Below, one piece after another: positions 45,920 to 56,500 of a DNA stretch of 62,843 bases. Position 1 is the stretch's first letter. Each line of letters begins with the position of its first letter. The notes beneath the pieces are model-generated. The model saw only the letters and a program-made list of their open reading frames with translations. It ran no database searches and was not told the origin of the DNA. Where the stretch lies: the NCBI GenBank assembly GCA_007125985.1, contig SLCE01000084.1, positions 1 through 62,843 of the forward strand. Direction: 5' to 3'. The DNA comes from Ectothiorhodospiraceae bacterium. Its GTDB lineage: Bacteria > Pseudomonadota > Gammaproteobacteria > Nitrococcales > Aquisalimonadaceae. The translations under genes were made by a program, and so were the position numbers.

Positions 45920-47332
45920 ATGAATGCTGTCGTAAAAGCCAAGAGCGACGACTACATCGTGCGCGACATCGGCCTCGCTGACTGGGGCCGTAAGGAAATC
46001 GCCATCGCCGAGACAGAAATGCCCGGCCTGATGGCGGTACGCGAAGAATACCGCAACGAGCAGCCGCTCAAGGGCGCCCGCATCGCCGGGAGCCTGCACA
46101 TGACCATCCAGACCGCCGTGCTCATCGAGGCACTGATCGAGCTGGGGGCCGAAGTGCGCTGGGCGTCCTGCAACATCTACTCCACCCAGGATCACGCAGC
46201 GGCAGCCATTGCCGCCCAAGGGATCCCGGTGTTCGCCTACAAGGGTGAGACGCTGGAGGAATACTGGGACTACTGCCATCGCATCTTCGAATTCGAGGGC
46301 GGGCACGCCAACATGATCCTGGATGACGGCGGCGACGCCACGCTGCTGCTCAACCTGGGTGCCAAGGCGGAGCAGGACGCCTCGGTTCTGAACAACCCGG
46401 GGAGTGATGAGGAGCAGGCACTGTTCGCCAGCATTCGCAAGCGCCTGGACAGCCAGCCCGGCTGGTACAGCGAGCGGCTGGCTGTCATCCAGGGTGTTAC
46501 CGAGGAGACCACCACCGGCGTCAACCGCCTGGTGCGCATGGCGAACGAGGGCACGCTGCCGTTCCCCGCCATCAACGTGAACGACTCGGTCACCAAGTCC
46601 AAGTTCGACAACCTTTACGGTTGCCGCGAATCACTGCTGGACGGCATCAAGCGGGCCACTGACGTGATGATCGCCGGCAAGATCTGCGTGGTGGCCGGTT
46701 ACGGCGACGTGGGCAAGGGCTGCGCCCAGAGCCTGCGCGGCCAGGGCGCCACCGTCTGGATCACCGAGATCGACCCCATCTGCGCCCTGCAGGCCGCCAT
46801 GGAGGGCTACGGGGTTGTGACCATGGATGAGGCCGCCGACAAGGCGGACATCTTTGTCACCGCCACCGGCAATTACCACGTGATCACCCATGATCATCTG
46901 GTACGCATGAAGCACAACGCCATCGTCTGCAACATCGGTCACTTCGACAACGAGATCGATGTGGCCAGCCTCAAGCAGTACGACTGGGACAACATCAAGC
47001 CGCAGGTGGATCACATCACCCTGCCCAGCGGCAACAAGCTGATCCTGTTGGCCGAGGGCCGATTGGTGAACCTGGGTTGCGCCACCGGCCATCCCAGTTT
47101 CGTGATGTCCAACTCCTTCACCAACCAGGTGCTGGCCCAGATCGAGCTGTTCAATCACCGCGACAGCTATGACAACCAGGTCTACGTCCTGCCGAAACAT
47201 CTGGACGAGAAGGTGGCTATGCTGCATCTGCAGAAACTGGGCGCGAACCTCACGGAGCTCCGCCCTGAACAGGCCGAGTACATCGGGGTTCCGGTCGCGG
47301 GGCCATTCAAGCCCGACAGCTACCGTTACTGA
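45920..47332 (+). CDS. ahcY: S-adenosylhomocysteine hydrolase
   Basis: This NAD-dependent enzyme splits SAH to adenosine and homocysteine, relieving inhibition of methyltransferases. The 470-residue protein has [20 protein letters not shown], the NAD-binding [10 protein letters not shown] motif, [10 protein letters not shown] and the C-terminal KPDSYRY with its conserved Lys and Tyr. The gene is preceded by an SAH riboswitch and followed by a hairpin with a T run. It works between metK and metF in the methyl cycle. Confidence 0.97.
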   Translation: MNAVVKAKSDDYIVRDIGLADWGRKEIAIAETEMPGLMAVREEYRNEQPLKGARIAGSLHMTIQTAVLIEALIELGAEVRWASCNIYSTQDHAAAAIAAQGIPVFAYKGETLEEYWDYCHRIFEFEGGHANMILDDGGDATLLLNLGAKAEQDASVLNNPGSDEEQALFASIRKRLDSQPGWYSERLAVIQGVTEETTTGVNRLVRMANEGTLPFPAINVNDSVTKSKFDNLYGCRESLLDGIKRATDVMIAGKICVVAGYGDVGKGCAQSLRGQGATVWITEIDPICALQAAMEGYGVVTMDEAADKADIFVTATGNYHVITHDHLVRMKHNAIVCNIGHFDNEIDVASLKQYDWDNIKPQVDHITLPSGNKLILLAEGRLVNLGCATGHPSFVMSNSFTNQVLAQIELFNHRDSYDNQVYVLPKHLDEKVAMLHLQKLGANLTELRPEQAEYIGVPVAGPFKPDSYRY

Positions 47333-47366
47333 GCCGCAGAAGCAGCACTCATGCCGTGCCCAACCC

Positions 47367-47394
47367 GCCCTCGGCGTCCGCGCCGGGGGCTTTT
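47367..47394 (+). terminator. Intrinsic terminator or attenuator between ahcY and metF
   Basis: GCCCTCGGCG (47367-47376) pairs with CGCCGGGGGC (47381-47390; one T-G pair) around loop TCCG, followed by TTTT. This is a standard Rho-independent terminator 34 bases after ahcY. It ends 15 bases before the metF ATG, leaving little room for a separate metF promoter. Confidence 0.8.
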
Positions 47395-47409
47395 GTCGTG
47401 AGAACAGCC

Positions 47410-48288
47410 ATGGAATCGCAAGCCAAGTACCCACTGGAATTCAGTTTCGAGTTCTTTCCGCCCAAGACGCCGGAAGGCGTGAAAAAACTCCGCGCCACAC
47501 GGACACGTCTGGCCCAGTTGAGTCCGCGTTTCTTCTCCGTGACCTTCGGCGCCGGCGGTTCAACCCGCGATCGTACCTTCGAGACCGTGGTGGAGATTCA
47601 GGAGCAATCGGGCATCCCGGCCGCGCCGCATCTCTCCTGTGTGGGCTCCACCCCGGAGAGCATTGCCGAGATCCTGCAACAATACCGGGACCAGGGCATT
47701 CGCCATATCGTCGCCCTACGCGGTGACATGCCCTCCGGGATGAGCGGCCCCGGCCATTTCCGCTACGCCAACGAACTCGTGGAGTTCATCCGCGAGCAGC
47801 ACGGTGACCATTTCCGCATCGAGGTGGCTTGCTACCCCGAGGTGCACCCCCAGGCGGAGGATGCGGACGCCGATCTGCTGAACTTCAAACGCAAGGTGGA
47901 TGCAGGGGCGGATTGCGCGATCACGCAGTATTTCTTCAACCCGGATGCCTACTTCCGGTTTGTGGAGTGCTGCGAACAGGCGGGAATCGACCTGCCCATC
48001 GTGCCCGGCATCATGCCTATCACCAACTTCAAACAACTGGCGCGGTTTTCCGACGCCTGCGGAGCCGAGATCCCACGCTGGCTACGCAAGCGGCTGGCGG
48101 CCTTCGGTGACGACCGGGAATCACTGCTGGCCTTCGGCATCGATGTGGTTACGGAGCTGTGTTTCGATCTGCTGGAAGGCGGGGCGCCGGGGTTGCACTT
48201 CTACACCCTCAACCAGGCCGGGCCCAGTGAGACCATCTGGCACAACCTCGCCCTCTCCGAGATCGGAGAGGAGGCTCCGGCCGGTTAG
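47410..48288 (+). CDS. metF: 5,10-methylenetetrahydrofolate reductase
   Basis: This FAD enzyme makes 5-methyl-THF for methionine synthesis from homocysteine. The 292-residue TIM-barrel protein has LEFSFEFFPPKTPEG (substrate and FAD site), SVTFGAGGSTRDRT, ALRGDMP, and CAITQYFFNPDAYFRF. Its length equals bacterial MetF. The ATG at 47410 has only a weak ribosome site (GTGAG). It follows ahcY after a terminator-like hairpin, so expression may depend on read-through. Confidence 0.95.
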   Translation: MESQAKYPLEFSFEFFPPKTPEGVKKLRATRTRLAQLSPRFFSVTFGAGGSTRDRTFETVVEIQEQSGIPAAPHLSCVGSTPESIAEILQQYRDQGIRHIVALRGDMPSGMSGPGHFRYANELVEFIREQHGDHFRIEVACYPEVHPQAEDADADLLNFKRKVDAGADCAITQYFFNPDAYFRFVECCEQAGIDLPIVPGIMPITNFKQLARFSDACGAEIPRWLRKRLAAFGDDRESLLAFGIDVVTELCFDLLEGGAPGLHFYTLNQAGPSETIWHNLALSEIGEEAPAG

Positions 48289-48304
48289 GGGAGCGCTGAA
48301 GATC

Positions 48305-48331
48305 GGGGCCGGTGCTGCGGCGCCGGGCCCC
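48305..48331. terminator. Hairpin between convergent metF and rsmE
   Basis: A GC-rich imperfect stem (GGGGCCGGTGC against GCGCCGGGCCCC, with one bulge) fills the short gap between the two stops. It probably terminates both transcripts; the minus-strand side directly abuts the rsmE stop. Confidence 0.5.
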
Positions 48332-48332
48332 T

Positions 48333-49076
48333 TCACTGCGCACCGAGATCGCCCCAAAGCGACTGCATGGCGGCCAATGCGGCCACGGCAGCCGTCTCCG
48401 TGCGCAGAACACGCGGCCCCAAGAGGATCGGCGTACAGCCCTGCTCCCGTGCCCAATGCAGTTCCGCATCACTGAAACCGCCTTCAGGTCCCACCAGTAA
48501 CGCAACCGGCGCGGAGGCGCCGAGTTGTATGCTGGGCAATGGATGGCCGCCTGCCGGGTCCAGTAGCAGGGACGGGGCGTGTTCGGCGAGTACTGCGGTA
48601 CTGTCCAGCAGATGCCGGGCTGGCAGGACTTCAGGAATGCGGTTGCGTCCACACTGCTCGCAGGCGCTGCGCACCACGCCCTGCCAGTGATGATGCTTTT
48701 TCTGCAGACGCTCGCCCTTCAGGTTGACCACGCTGTGCTCGGTGAACACAGGGAGAATACGACTCACACCCAGTTCCACAGCTTTCTGGATCGCCCAGTC
48801 CATGCGGTCGCCCTTACTCACGCCCTGGAGCAGGGTCAGCCGCAACGGCGACTCCCGCTCCACATCCTGATGGGACAGCAGGCGTACCCGGGCCTGCTTG
48901 CGATCCAGTGCCAACAACTCGGCCTGATACTCACCGCCGGTGCCATCAAAAAGCACCAGCGGGCTCCCGGGGCGCAGACGCAGGACGCGGAGATGATTCG
49001 CTGCATCGCCGACCAGCACCTGCTCGCCCTGGGCCCCGGGCTCCAGTGGTGGCACATGGATGCGGGGGGATTTCAT
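48333..49076 (-). CDS. rsmE: 16S rRNA m3U1498 methyltransferase RsmE
   Basis: This SAM-dependent SPOUT-fold enzyme methylates U1498 of 16S rRNA. The 247-residue protein has an N-terminal PUA-like part (HLRVLRLRPGSPLVLFDGTGGEY), the middle QGVSKGDRMDWAIQKAVELGV, and the knot motifs LLVGPEGGFSDAEL and LGPRVLRTETA. It starts 6 bases after the chpC stop, so it may be co-transcribed with the Pil-Chp cluster, though the functions are unrelated. Confidence 0.95.
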   Translation of the reverse strand: MKSPRIHVPPLEPGAQGEQVLVGDAANHLRVLRLRPGSPLVLFDGTGGEYQAELLALDRKQARVRLLSHQDVERESPLRLTLLQGVSKGDRMDWAIQKAVELGVSRILPVFTEHSVVNLKGERLQKKHHHWQGVVRSACEQCGRNRIPEVLPARHLLDSTAVLAEHAPSLLLDPAGGHPLPSIQLGASAPVALLVGPEGGFSDAELHWAREQGCTPILLGPRVLRTETAAVAALAAMQSLWGDLGAQ

Positions 49077-49082
49077 CAGTGC

Positions 49083-49550
49083 CTAGCCGAACAGGGCCCG
49101 ATAGATCTGGCTCTCGATATGACTGACGTCCGGAATCACAGCGGATTCACCATGGACCCGTACCGGCATCCGCGCCGCGGGGCCGTCATTCTGGTCATCA
49201 TCCGTCTCGTCGATCTCGTTCGTCTCCACAGTGATCAGCCGGGGAATGCCCTGCGCCACCAAAGCAAAGTAAGGCAGTCCGGGCCGGTTACCCACGGCTT
49301 TCATCACGATCACCCGCGCACGCGTGGCCGGTGCCGCCGGCTGCCCTCCATTGAGTGCCTCAAATGACACGCAGGGCAGGCGCTGGCCGCGCCAGTGAAG
49401 CCGGCCCAGAAGCCAACGCGGGTACTGCCCGGGTACAGCCTCTGGCTGGGTATAGGCCACCACTTCCGCCACCAGGGCACCCGGAATCAGCAGATGATCC
49501 GTCTGTACCGGTACCATCAGGCTGCGGATTGCGGTTTGCTCGGCTGCCAT
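49083..49550 (-). CDS. chpC: CheW-like adaptor protein ChpC
   Basis: This 155-residue protein has a single CheW-like SH3 domain (LLIPGALVAEVVAY, WLLGRLHWRGQRLPCVSFE, GIPRLITV). CheW-type proteins link receptors to the CheA-type kinase. It is the last chemosensory gene of the minus-strand cluster, the position of chpC in Pseudomonas aeruginosa, which decides the name. It is more divergent than PilI. It lies 21 bases after chpB. Confidence 0.88.
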   Translation of the reverse strand: MAAEQTAIRSLMVPVQTDHLLIPGALVAEVVAYTQPEAVPGQYPRWLLGRLHWRGQRLPCVSFEALNGGQPAAPATRARVIVMKAVGNRPGLPYFALVAQGIPRLITVETNEIDETDDDQNDGPAARMPVRVHGESAVIPDVSHIESQIYRALFG

Positions 49551-49571
49551 GCGTTTGACTCCTTCAATCTA

Positions 49572-50567
49572 TCACTGGGCCGCCCGGGCCGATTCCCGGG
49601 CATGCAGATAGTCCATCAGGGCCGCGGACAGTTGCTCCGGTGTGCCGCGCCGCCGGACCACGCCGGTGGCGGCCGCACAGTCAGGCATGCTGCTGATGGT
49701 GCAGCTATCGCTGTCCTGCGCCCACACCTCGCCTCCAGCCTGCGCCACTGCCTGTACACCCCGCGCCCCATCATCCCCCATGCCGCTGAACACGATGGCC
49801 CCTGCCATGGGTCCGAAGCGGTGCGCCACCTCCTCCAACAGCGCGTCAATGGACGGCCGATAGAGTGGCGGGCTGGGATCCGGCCGCAAGCGGAGACTGG
49901 CCGTCTCGTCGAAGTGGATACGGGACGCCACCGGCGCGACGTGAATGGTTCCGGGTTCCGGTTGCAGGCCATCTGCGGCAGCAAGTACCCGGAACCGGGT
50001 GGAGCGGTTCAGCTGCGAGGCCAATAAATCAACGAAACCATCGCCGATATGCTGCGCCAGTAGAAAATAGGCCGGAGGAACCCCGGGCATGGAATCCAGG
50101 AAACGCTTTACCGCCTCCGGCCCACCAAAGGAGGCCCCCAGCACCCAGACCATGGGGCCACTATAGTCCGCGACGCCACCACGGTCGCGCTGCGAGTCCG
50201 GCTCGGGCTCCGCCAGCATCTCCAGCGGTGCGGCAAGCGCCTCCAGTTTCCGTGCCAGACGCTTCAGCCAGGCGCGTGGGCGCCCCGCCAGTTCCGTTTC
50301 GTTGAACAGAATCGGCACGGCCGCCGTTTCCGTGAGCTGATCCAACGCGTCCAGCAAGTTGTCCGGTGCTGCGCACAGGTCGACCAGCAGTATCTGGGCG
50401 CGGCCCGCCAGCCGTCCGTCAACGGCTTCATCGAGATCCACGACCAGGGTGCGAAGCCCCTGGGCCTTGAGCCCCTGGGCAAGCGCCTCCCCCTGGCCGC
50501 CCGGTGCCAGTATGGCCACCGCAGGCCGGCGTGTCCCCGGCCCGGTTTCGCTATCGGCGGCGCCCAT
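49572..50567 (-). CDS. chpB: CheB-like methylesterase ChpB
   Basis: This 331-residue protein has a C-terminal CheB methylesterase domain with a full catalytic triad: Ser146 (GASFGGPEA), His173 (AQHIGDGF) and Asp266 (SGMGDDGARG). The N-terminal 120 residues resemble a receiver domain that has lost the phospho-acceptor layout. It would demethylate receptor glutamates on PilJ. The start overlaps the end of chpA by 17 bases. Position and degenerate receiver match Pseudomonas ChpB. Confidence 0.9.
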   Translation of the reverse strand: MGAADSETGPGTRRPAVAILAPGGQGEALAQGLKAQGLRTLVVDLDEAVDGRLAGRAQILLVDLCAAPDNLLDALDQLTETAAVPILFNETELAGRPRAWLKRLARKLEALAAPLEMLAEPEPDSQRDRGGVADYSGPMVWVLGASFGGPEAVKRFLDSMPGVPPAYFLLAQHIGDGFVDLLASQLNRSTRFRVLAAADGLQPEPGTIHVAPVASRIHFDETASLRLRPDPSPPLYRPSIDALLEEVAHRFGPMAGAIVFSGMGDDGARGVQAVAQAGGEVWAQDSDSCTISSMPDCAAATGVVRRRGTPEQLSAALMDYLHARESARAAQ

Positions 50568-53500
50568 GACGTTCGCCCAGCAACTCCCGCAGATTCTCCA
50601 GCAGGTCGTTTTCCTGGTACGGCTTGCCGATGTAGCGGTTAACACCGATATCCATGGCCCGCTGCCGGTGTTTCTCGCCCGTGCGCGAGGTGATCATAAT
50701 GATGGGAATCTCCCTCAGGCGCTCGTCATTGCGCATGTGGGTCGCCAGTTCGTATCCGTCCATCCGCGGCATCTCGATATCCAGAAGCATGGCATCCGGA
50801 ATCTGCTCCTGCAGGCGGGCCACGGCATCCACACCGTCCTTGGCCGTCACCACCTGCATGTGGTTCCGTTCCAGCAGGCGGGTGGCCACCTTACGCATGG
50901 TGATCGAATCGTCCACCACCATGATCAACGGCTCACGATCCACATCCTCGTGGGCATCCTCCGGCTCCGCCGGCTGCTCCACCACCGTGCCCACACGGGC
51001 CAGGGCGCTGATATCCAGAATGAGCACGACGCGGCCGTCCGCCAGGATGGTGGCTCCAAAGATGCCTGGCACGCTGCTGATCTGACGCCCCACGGATTTC
51101 ACGACGATCTCGCGATTGCCCTGCAGTTCGTCCACCTGGACCGCCAGTCGCTGCTCGCCGGTCTGGACCAGCACGACGGGGATGCGGCGCCCGATACTCC
51201 CCAGATTGGGTTCACCGGTGCCCAGCAGCGTTGCCAGGCTGGTGACTCGGTAATCCTGGCCCGCATAGTGATAACGAGCCTGCTCCCCTTGCGCGAAATA
51301 GGTCTCGAGCTGATCGCGGGTCAAGCGCACCACGCCATCGATACTGGACAAGGGAATGGCATAACTCTGCTCACCTGCCGCGCATAGCAGGGCCTGGTTC
51401 ATAGCCAGGGTAAACGGCAGGCGAATGGTGAAGCGGCTGCCTTTGCCGGGGCTGGAATCGAGTTCCAGCGTGCCGCCCAGCTGCTTGATCTCGGAGTTCA
51501 CCACATCGAGCCCGACGCCGCGGCCGGAGATCTGGGTGACCGTCTGCGCCGTGCTGAAACCCTGCTCCACGACAAACTGCATGACCTCGCGGTCGGACAG
51601 CGCCGACTCCTCGCGCATCATGCCCTGTTCCAGCGCCTTCCGCCGGATCGCATCCAGATCCATGCCGGCGCCATCGTCGGTGACCCGCAGCACCACGTCG
51701 GCACCCTCGCGGTCCAACGCGATGGTGATATGGCCCGCTTCGTCCTTGCCGGCGGCCAGACGGTCGGCCGGTTTTTCAATCCCATGGGCGACCGCATTAC
51801 GCAGCATGTGCTCCAGCGGCGCGGTCACGCGCTCAAGCACCGTGCGGTCCATTTCCCCCTGGGCACCCTGCAGCTTGATCTGGGCCTTCTTGCCGAGTTC
51901 CTGCGCGGTTTGGCGGACGATCCTGCGCAGACGGGAGGCCAGGTTGGCGAATGGCACCATGCGGGTGCGCATCAGACCATCCTGGAGTTCCGTGTTCACG
52001 CGGGACTGCTGCAGCAACAGCGTTTCCGCTTCCCGAGACAGGTTATCCAGCATGGACTGGATGCTACCCAGGTCGTTCACCGATTCGGACAGAGCGCGGG
52101 ACAATTCCTGTAAATGGGAGAAGCGGTCCAGTTCCAGCGGATCGAAATCCTGTTCCAGGCTGTCGTTTTCGTGCTCCCGCTCGTAGCGATAGAGAATCTG
52201 GGCTTCGGTCTCGATTTCCATGGTGCGCAGCTGGGAGCGCAGCCGTGACACGGTCTGATCAAGCTCCGCCAGGTTGAAGCCGATGGCCCCTACCTGCTGG
52301 TCTAGACGGGCTCGGTAGATGCTCACCTCACCGGCGTAATTCACCAGATTGTCCAGCAGATCCGCACGCACGCGCACCATGTCGCTGCCCTGGCGTGGAA
52401 GCGCAGGCTCGGCCACGGCACGGGCCGCCGGCGCGGGCACCTCCGCCGCAGGCGGCTCGCCGGACACCTCCGGCACCGGCGCGGCAGTCGCCGCAGCGGG
52501 CTCCAGTGCAGGGCGCCCCGCCTCCAGATCACTGATCGTCTGCAGCAGATCCTGGGGCGCCACCATGGCGACGCCCTGGGCAGCGTGCTCCCGCATCTGG
52601 TGGAGACGGTCGTGGCACTGCTCCAGCAATTCGAACAGAGCCGGGCCTGCCTCGACACGCCCCTCGTCGACGCCGATCAGTAGGGTTTCCACCGCATGCG
52701 CGAGATCCCCCATGGGGCCGAAGCCCGCCATGCGCGCCCCGCCCTTGAGCGTGTGCAGCGCGCGTTGGATGTCCTGCACCAGGCGCCGGCTGTCCGTCTC
52801 CTCCATCCAGGCCTGCTGGGCCTGTTCGATGGACTGGAGGATTTCAGTGGACTCCTCCAGAAACACATCCACCAGTTCGCTATCGCGCCCTGCGGCGCTA
52901 TCCGCGGACGCCGGGGTCTCCGCCGCGCCCCCCGCCTGGCTCCGCAGGTCACGGATCACCTGGATGAGGTCATCCGCGGACGCTGGCGAATCGCCGTTAC
53001 GGGCTGCATCCACCATGGCTGCAAGGCGCTCCAGACAGGTCTGCAGCAGCTCGAAGAACGCGTCGTCGGCGGCGATCCGGTGGGTCTCCACATCCACCGC
53101 CAGACTTTCCAGCGTATGGCAGAGATCACCGATGGTTTCAAACCGGGCCAATCGGGCACCACCCTTCAGGGTGTGCAGCGAACGCTGCAATTCGGCGACG
53201 GCGCCTTCCTGCCCGGCCTCGTCGTCCCACCGGACCAGCGTCCCTTCAAGGAACTGAAGAATATCGTCTGCCTCGTCCAGGAACAGTTCCACCAGTTCCT
53301 GATCGACCTCCGGCTCGTCCGTTGTGGGCGCTTCCGCTGCGGTGGCGGAATCCACCGTCTCCGCGGCAGGCTCGGCCAAAACCGCGTGATGCCGTGCCTC
53401 GATGCGGGCCAGCAGATCGTCAATATCGGGCTGGGACTCACGGATGTCCCCCAGCGCATCCACGAGTTCCTGGATACGCGCCGCACCGGCTTCCAGCAAG

Positions 53501-56500
53501 GCCAGATCCTCGTCCTCAAGAGGCGTTTCCGCCTCCCGGCGCGCATCGCCAAGCAGCTCAAGCCGGCGGCCGAGCTCCGCGACGCGCGCCACCCCTGCCA
53601 TCCGGGCGCTGCCGGCCAGGGTGTGGAGGGCGCGGGTCAGCGTATCCGGGACTGCGCGGGCATCAGTATCCTGACGGGCTTCTTCCAGATAGGCACTGAC
53701 GACGGCGAGATGATCTGAAGTCTCGTTGCTGAATATCTCGTACAGGGTCGGATCCAGCGCAGGCACCGATTCGTCATCCGCGGTCTGGTCGCCGGTCGAC
53801 CCGGCGGCGCTGTCAGCCGAGTCCGCCGCTGCATCCTGTGGCGTGGGCACCTCGTCCACCGAAGCGGACCATAGACCTGTCTCGGACAGCTCTGCGGACT
53901 CTGCGGACTCTGCGGACTCTGCGGACTCTGCGGACTCTGCGGACTCTGCGGACTCTGCGGACTCTGCGGACTCTGCGGACTCTGCGGACTCTGCGGACAG
54001 ATCGAAATCCGGTTCCAGGTCTTCGTCCAGACTGAATTCACCAAAATCGGTGCCCGGTTCAGCCTCTTCCATCGTGGAAGACGTTGTCTCCTCCCGGTCC
54101 GCGTCACTGGCGAGCGCATCGGCCAGGCCCTGCAGGTTATCCTCGGCGCCGTCCGGTTCAGACAACTCAAACTCGAGCTCCGGCATGCCCTCATCGGCAT
54201 CCTGCATCGGCGCATCGTGATCCGACGCAAGGGACTGTGGCTGCGAGTCAGCACCTGGCTCCTGCTCGGCATCGGCCCCATCAGCGGGCGACGCCGGCTC
54301 AACCGGCTCGTCGCTTGCTGCTTCCGCGCCCATATCCTCCGACGCCGGTCCCTCGACCTGGTCCGGGCTCGCCGTTGACACAGGCGGCTCTGGCACACGC
54401 ACACCGGCGTCTTCCGCCGCAGCGCCTGCGGACGCCGCCGCGGCCTCAGCCGCATCCTGCTCCGCGTGATGCTGCGGATCGGCCAGGCGGTCGGCCTCGA
54501 GCAGCAGAGCTCGGGCGTCCACCTCAGGCTCGGCCTCGCCCTTGATCTGGCGAACAAGCTGCGGAATCGCCGCGATGCTGCGATCCATCAGGGCGTGGAT
54601 TTCCGGCGACGTCTGCAGTTGCCCGTCGATGATCCGGTTCAGCAGGCGCTCGTTACCCCAGGCCACTTCACCCAGCAGCAGCGCGCCCGCTAGCCGGCCA
54701 CTGCCCTTGAGGGTGTGGAACATGCGCCGGGTCGCGGCAAGCGCATCCTCGTTGCCGGGGTCCGCTTTCCACCGGGGATACTCCTGATGGAGGGTTTCCA
54801 TCAGTTCCTCGACCTCCTCGAGGAAAATCTCGAGGATTTCGTCGTCCAGTTCCTCGGACGCCACCGCCACGTCCAGATTGACGCCACCTGGCGCTCCGGT
54901 CCGCGGGCGCGGAGCGGCAGGAGGAGGCTCCGCCGCCAATCCGCTGTCCTCGCTCGCCACGGGAACAGCAACTTCCGTCTCGGCGGCGCAGGCCTGCCCG
55001 GCAGCCGCCGCATCCTGGTCAGAGACCGCTGCTGGCCCTGAACTCTCCGCCGCCGGCTCATCGACCTCAGCGGGGGCATCAGCGACTTCCGCGGTCACCG
55101 GCTCCGCTTCAGTCTGCCCCGGTTCGCGCGCCACAGGGGCTTCAGCCAGGCGCTGCAATGCGGCCAGACTGTCTTCCGCCACATCCAGAATCTCGTCCCG
55201 CCCGCGACGGCGCTCCAATACCGCTTCCAGATAGTATTCGAGGCTGGTGATGGTATCCGCCAGTGGATCCAGCACCTCGGCCTCCGGCACGGCTCCCGGC
55301 TCCAGCACGTGCTGTTCGATATATTCGCCCATTTCCTGGAATAGCTGCGCCGCCCGTTCCAGATCGAGCATGTTCAGCGCACCCTGGAGACGGGCGGCCA
55401 GACCGGGCAATTGCTGCAGGGCATCGTGGTCGCCGCGATCAATAAAGCGGATGATCGCTTCCTTGACATGCCCGATATCCGCGACGGCTTCCCGCACCGC
55501 GTTCTGGTACACGGCGCGGTATTCGAGATCGAACAGGTCCTGGTCGTCAAGATCGGCTGATCCCGCATCCTCGGCCTGCGTCTCCTCGGGCCGCGCATCA
55601 CCGCGCAACAGCCCATCCAGCGCTGCCTCCACATAGAGCAGCGCTCGGGCGATGTTCATATAAACCGCATCGTCCCCGGTTTCGCCGTCGGCCAGGCGCT
55701 TCAGCACCTTCGCCTGTTCCTTGGCGACCCGGCGCGGCGCGCCGAGACCGAGCATGCCCAGGGTGTCGGCTACCCGGTCCAGATCCGCAGCCGCGTCCTC
55801 CAGACGTGCGGGATCCTTCTGCGCGCCACGGGCATGCAGATCCAGGGCATCCTTGATGCTGGTCACATCCTCGCGGATGGCGGCGGACACACTGGAGAGA
55901 ATCTCCGAGCCGGGACCAAAGCCCCCCGGTTCACCCTCCTGGGAAGGCTCTGCCGGCTGCAGGCCGAAATGGGCCTGGATCGCGATCAGTCGCTCAGTAG
56001 CCGGGCCGGCACGCAGGACCTGATACAGGAGGTCTTTGAGCAGCGTCTCGGGCGGGTTTGCACGAAAAGCGTCATCGCCCTCGTCGATCACGCGACGGAT
56101 CTGACGATCAACCTGGCCCAGCAGGCCCTTCAAGTCACTGTCCGGCGCCAGCGAGCCCGTACGCAGCCCATCCACGACGCCGGCGGCCGCCCACCAGAGC
56201 TCGGCTTGGCTGCCACGTTGCGCGGCACCGTCCAACGCCTCAAGCACCTTCGCCATGGCACTGAGGCTGTGCTCGAGTTGCTGTCCACGGATCACGCCCA
56301 GGAGCGCGCGTTGATACTGGTGCCGGTGCGTGCGCGCGACCTCAGAGAGTGGCCGCGCAGCAGGATCCCGCACCCGCTCGGGCCGATCAGCGTCCGCGAG
56401 GTCCGGACGGAACAGCGCGCTCTCCGGCAACGCTGCTTCGCCCCGCGCCGCCCGCAACTCGTTAAGCAGCATCCGGTAACGCACCGTACTGTCAGGCTCG

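Noticed and set aside
53891-53998. CRISPR-like array
   Set aside because: The 9-bp units are contiguous with no spacers and lie within a coding frame; this is a minisatellite.
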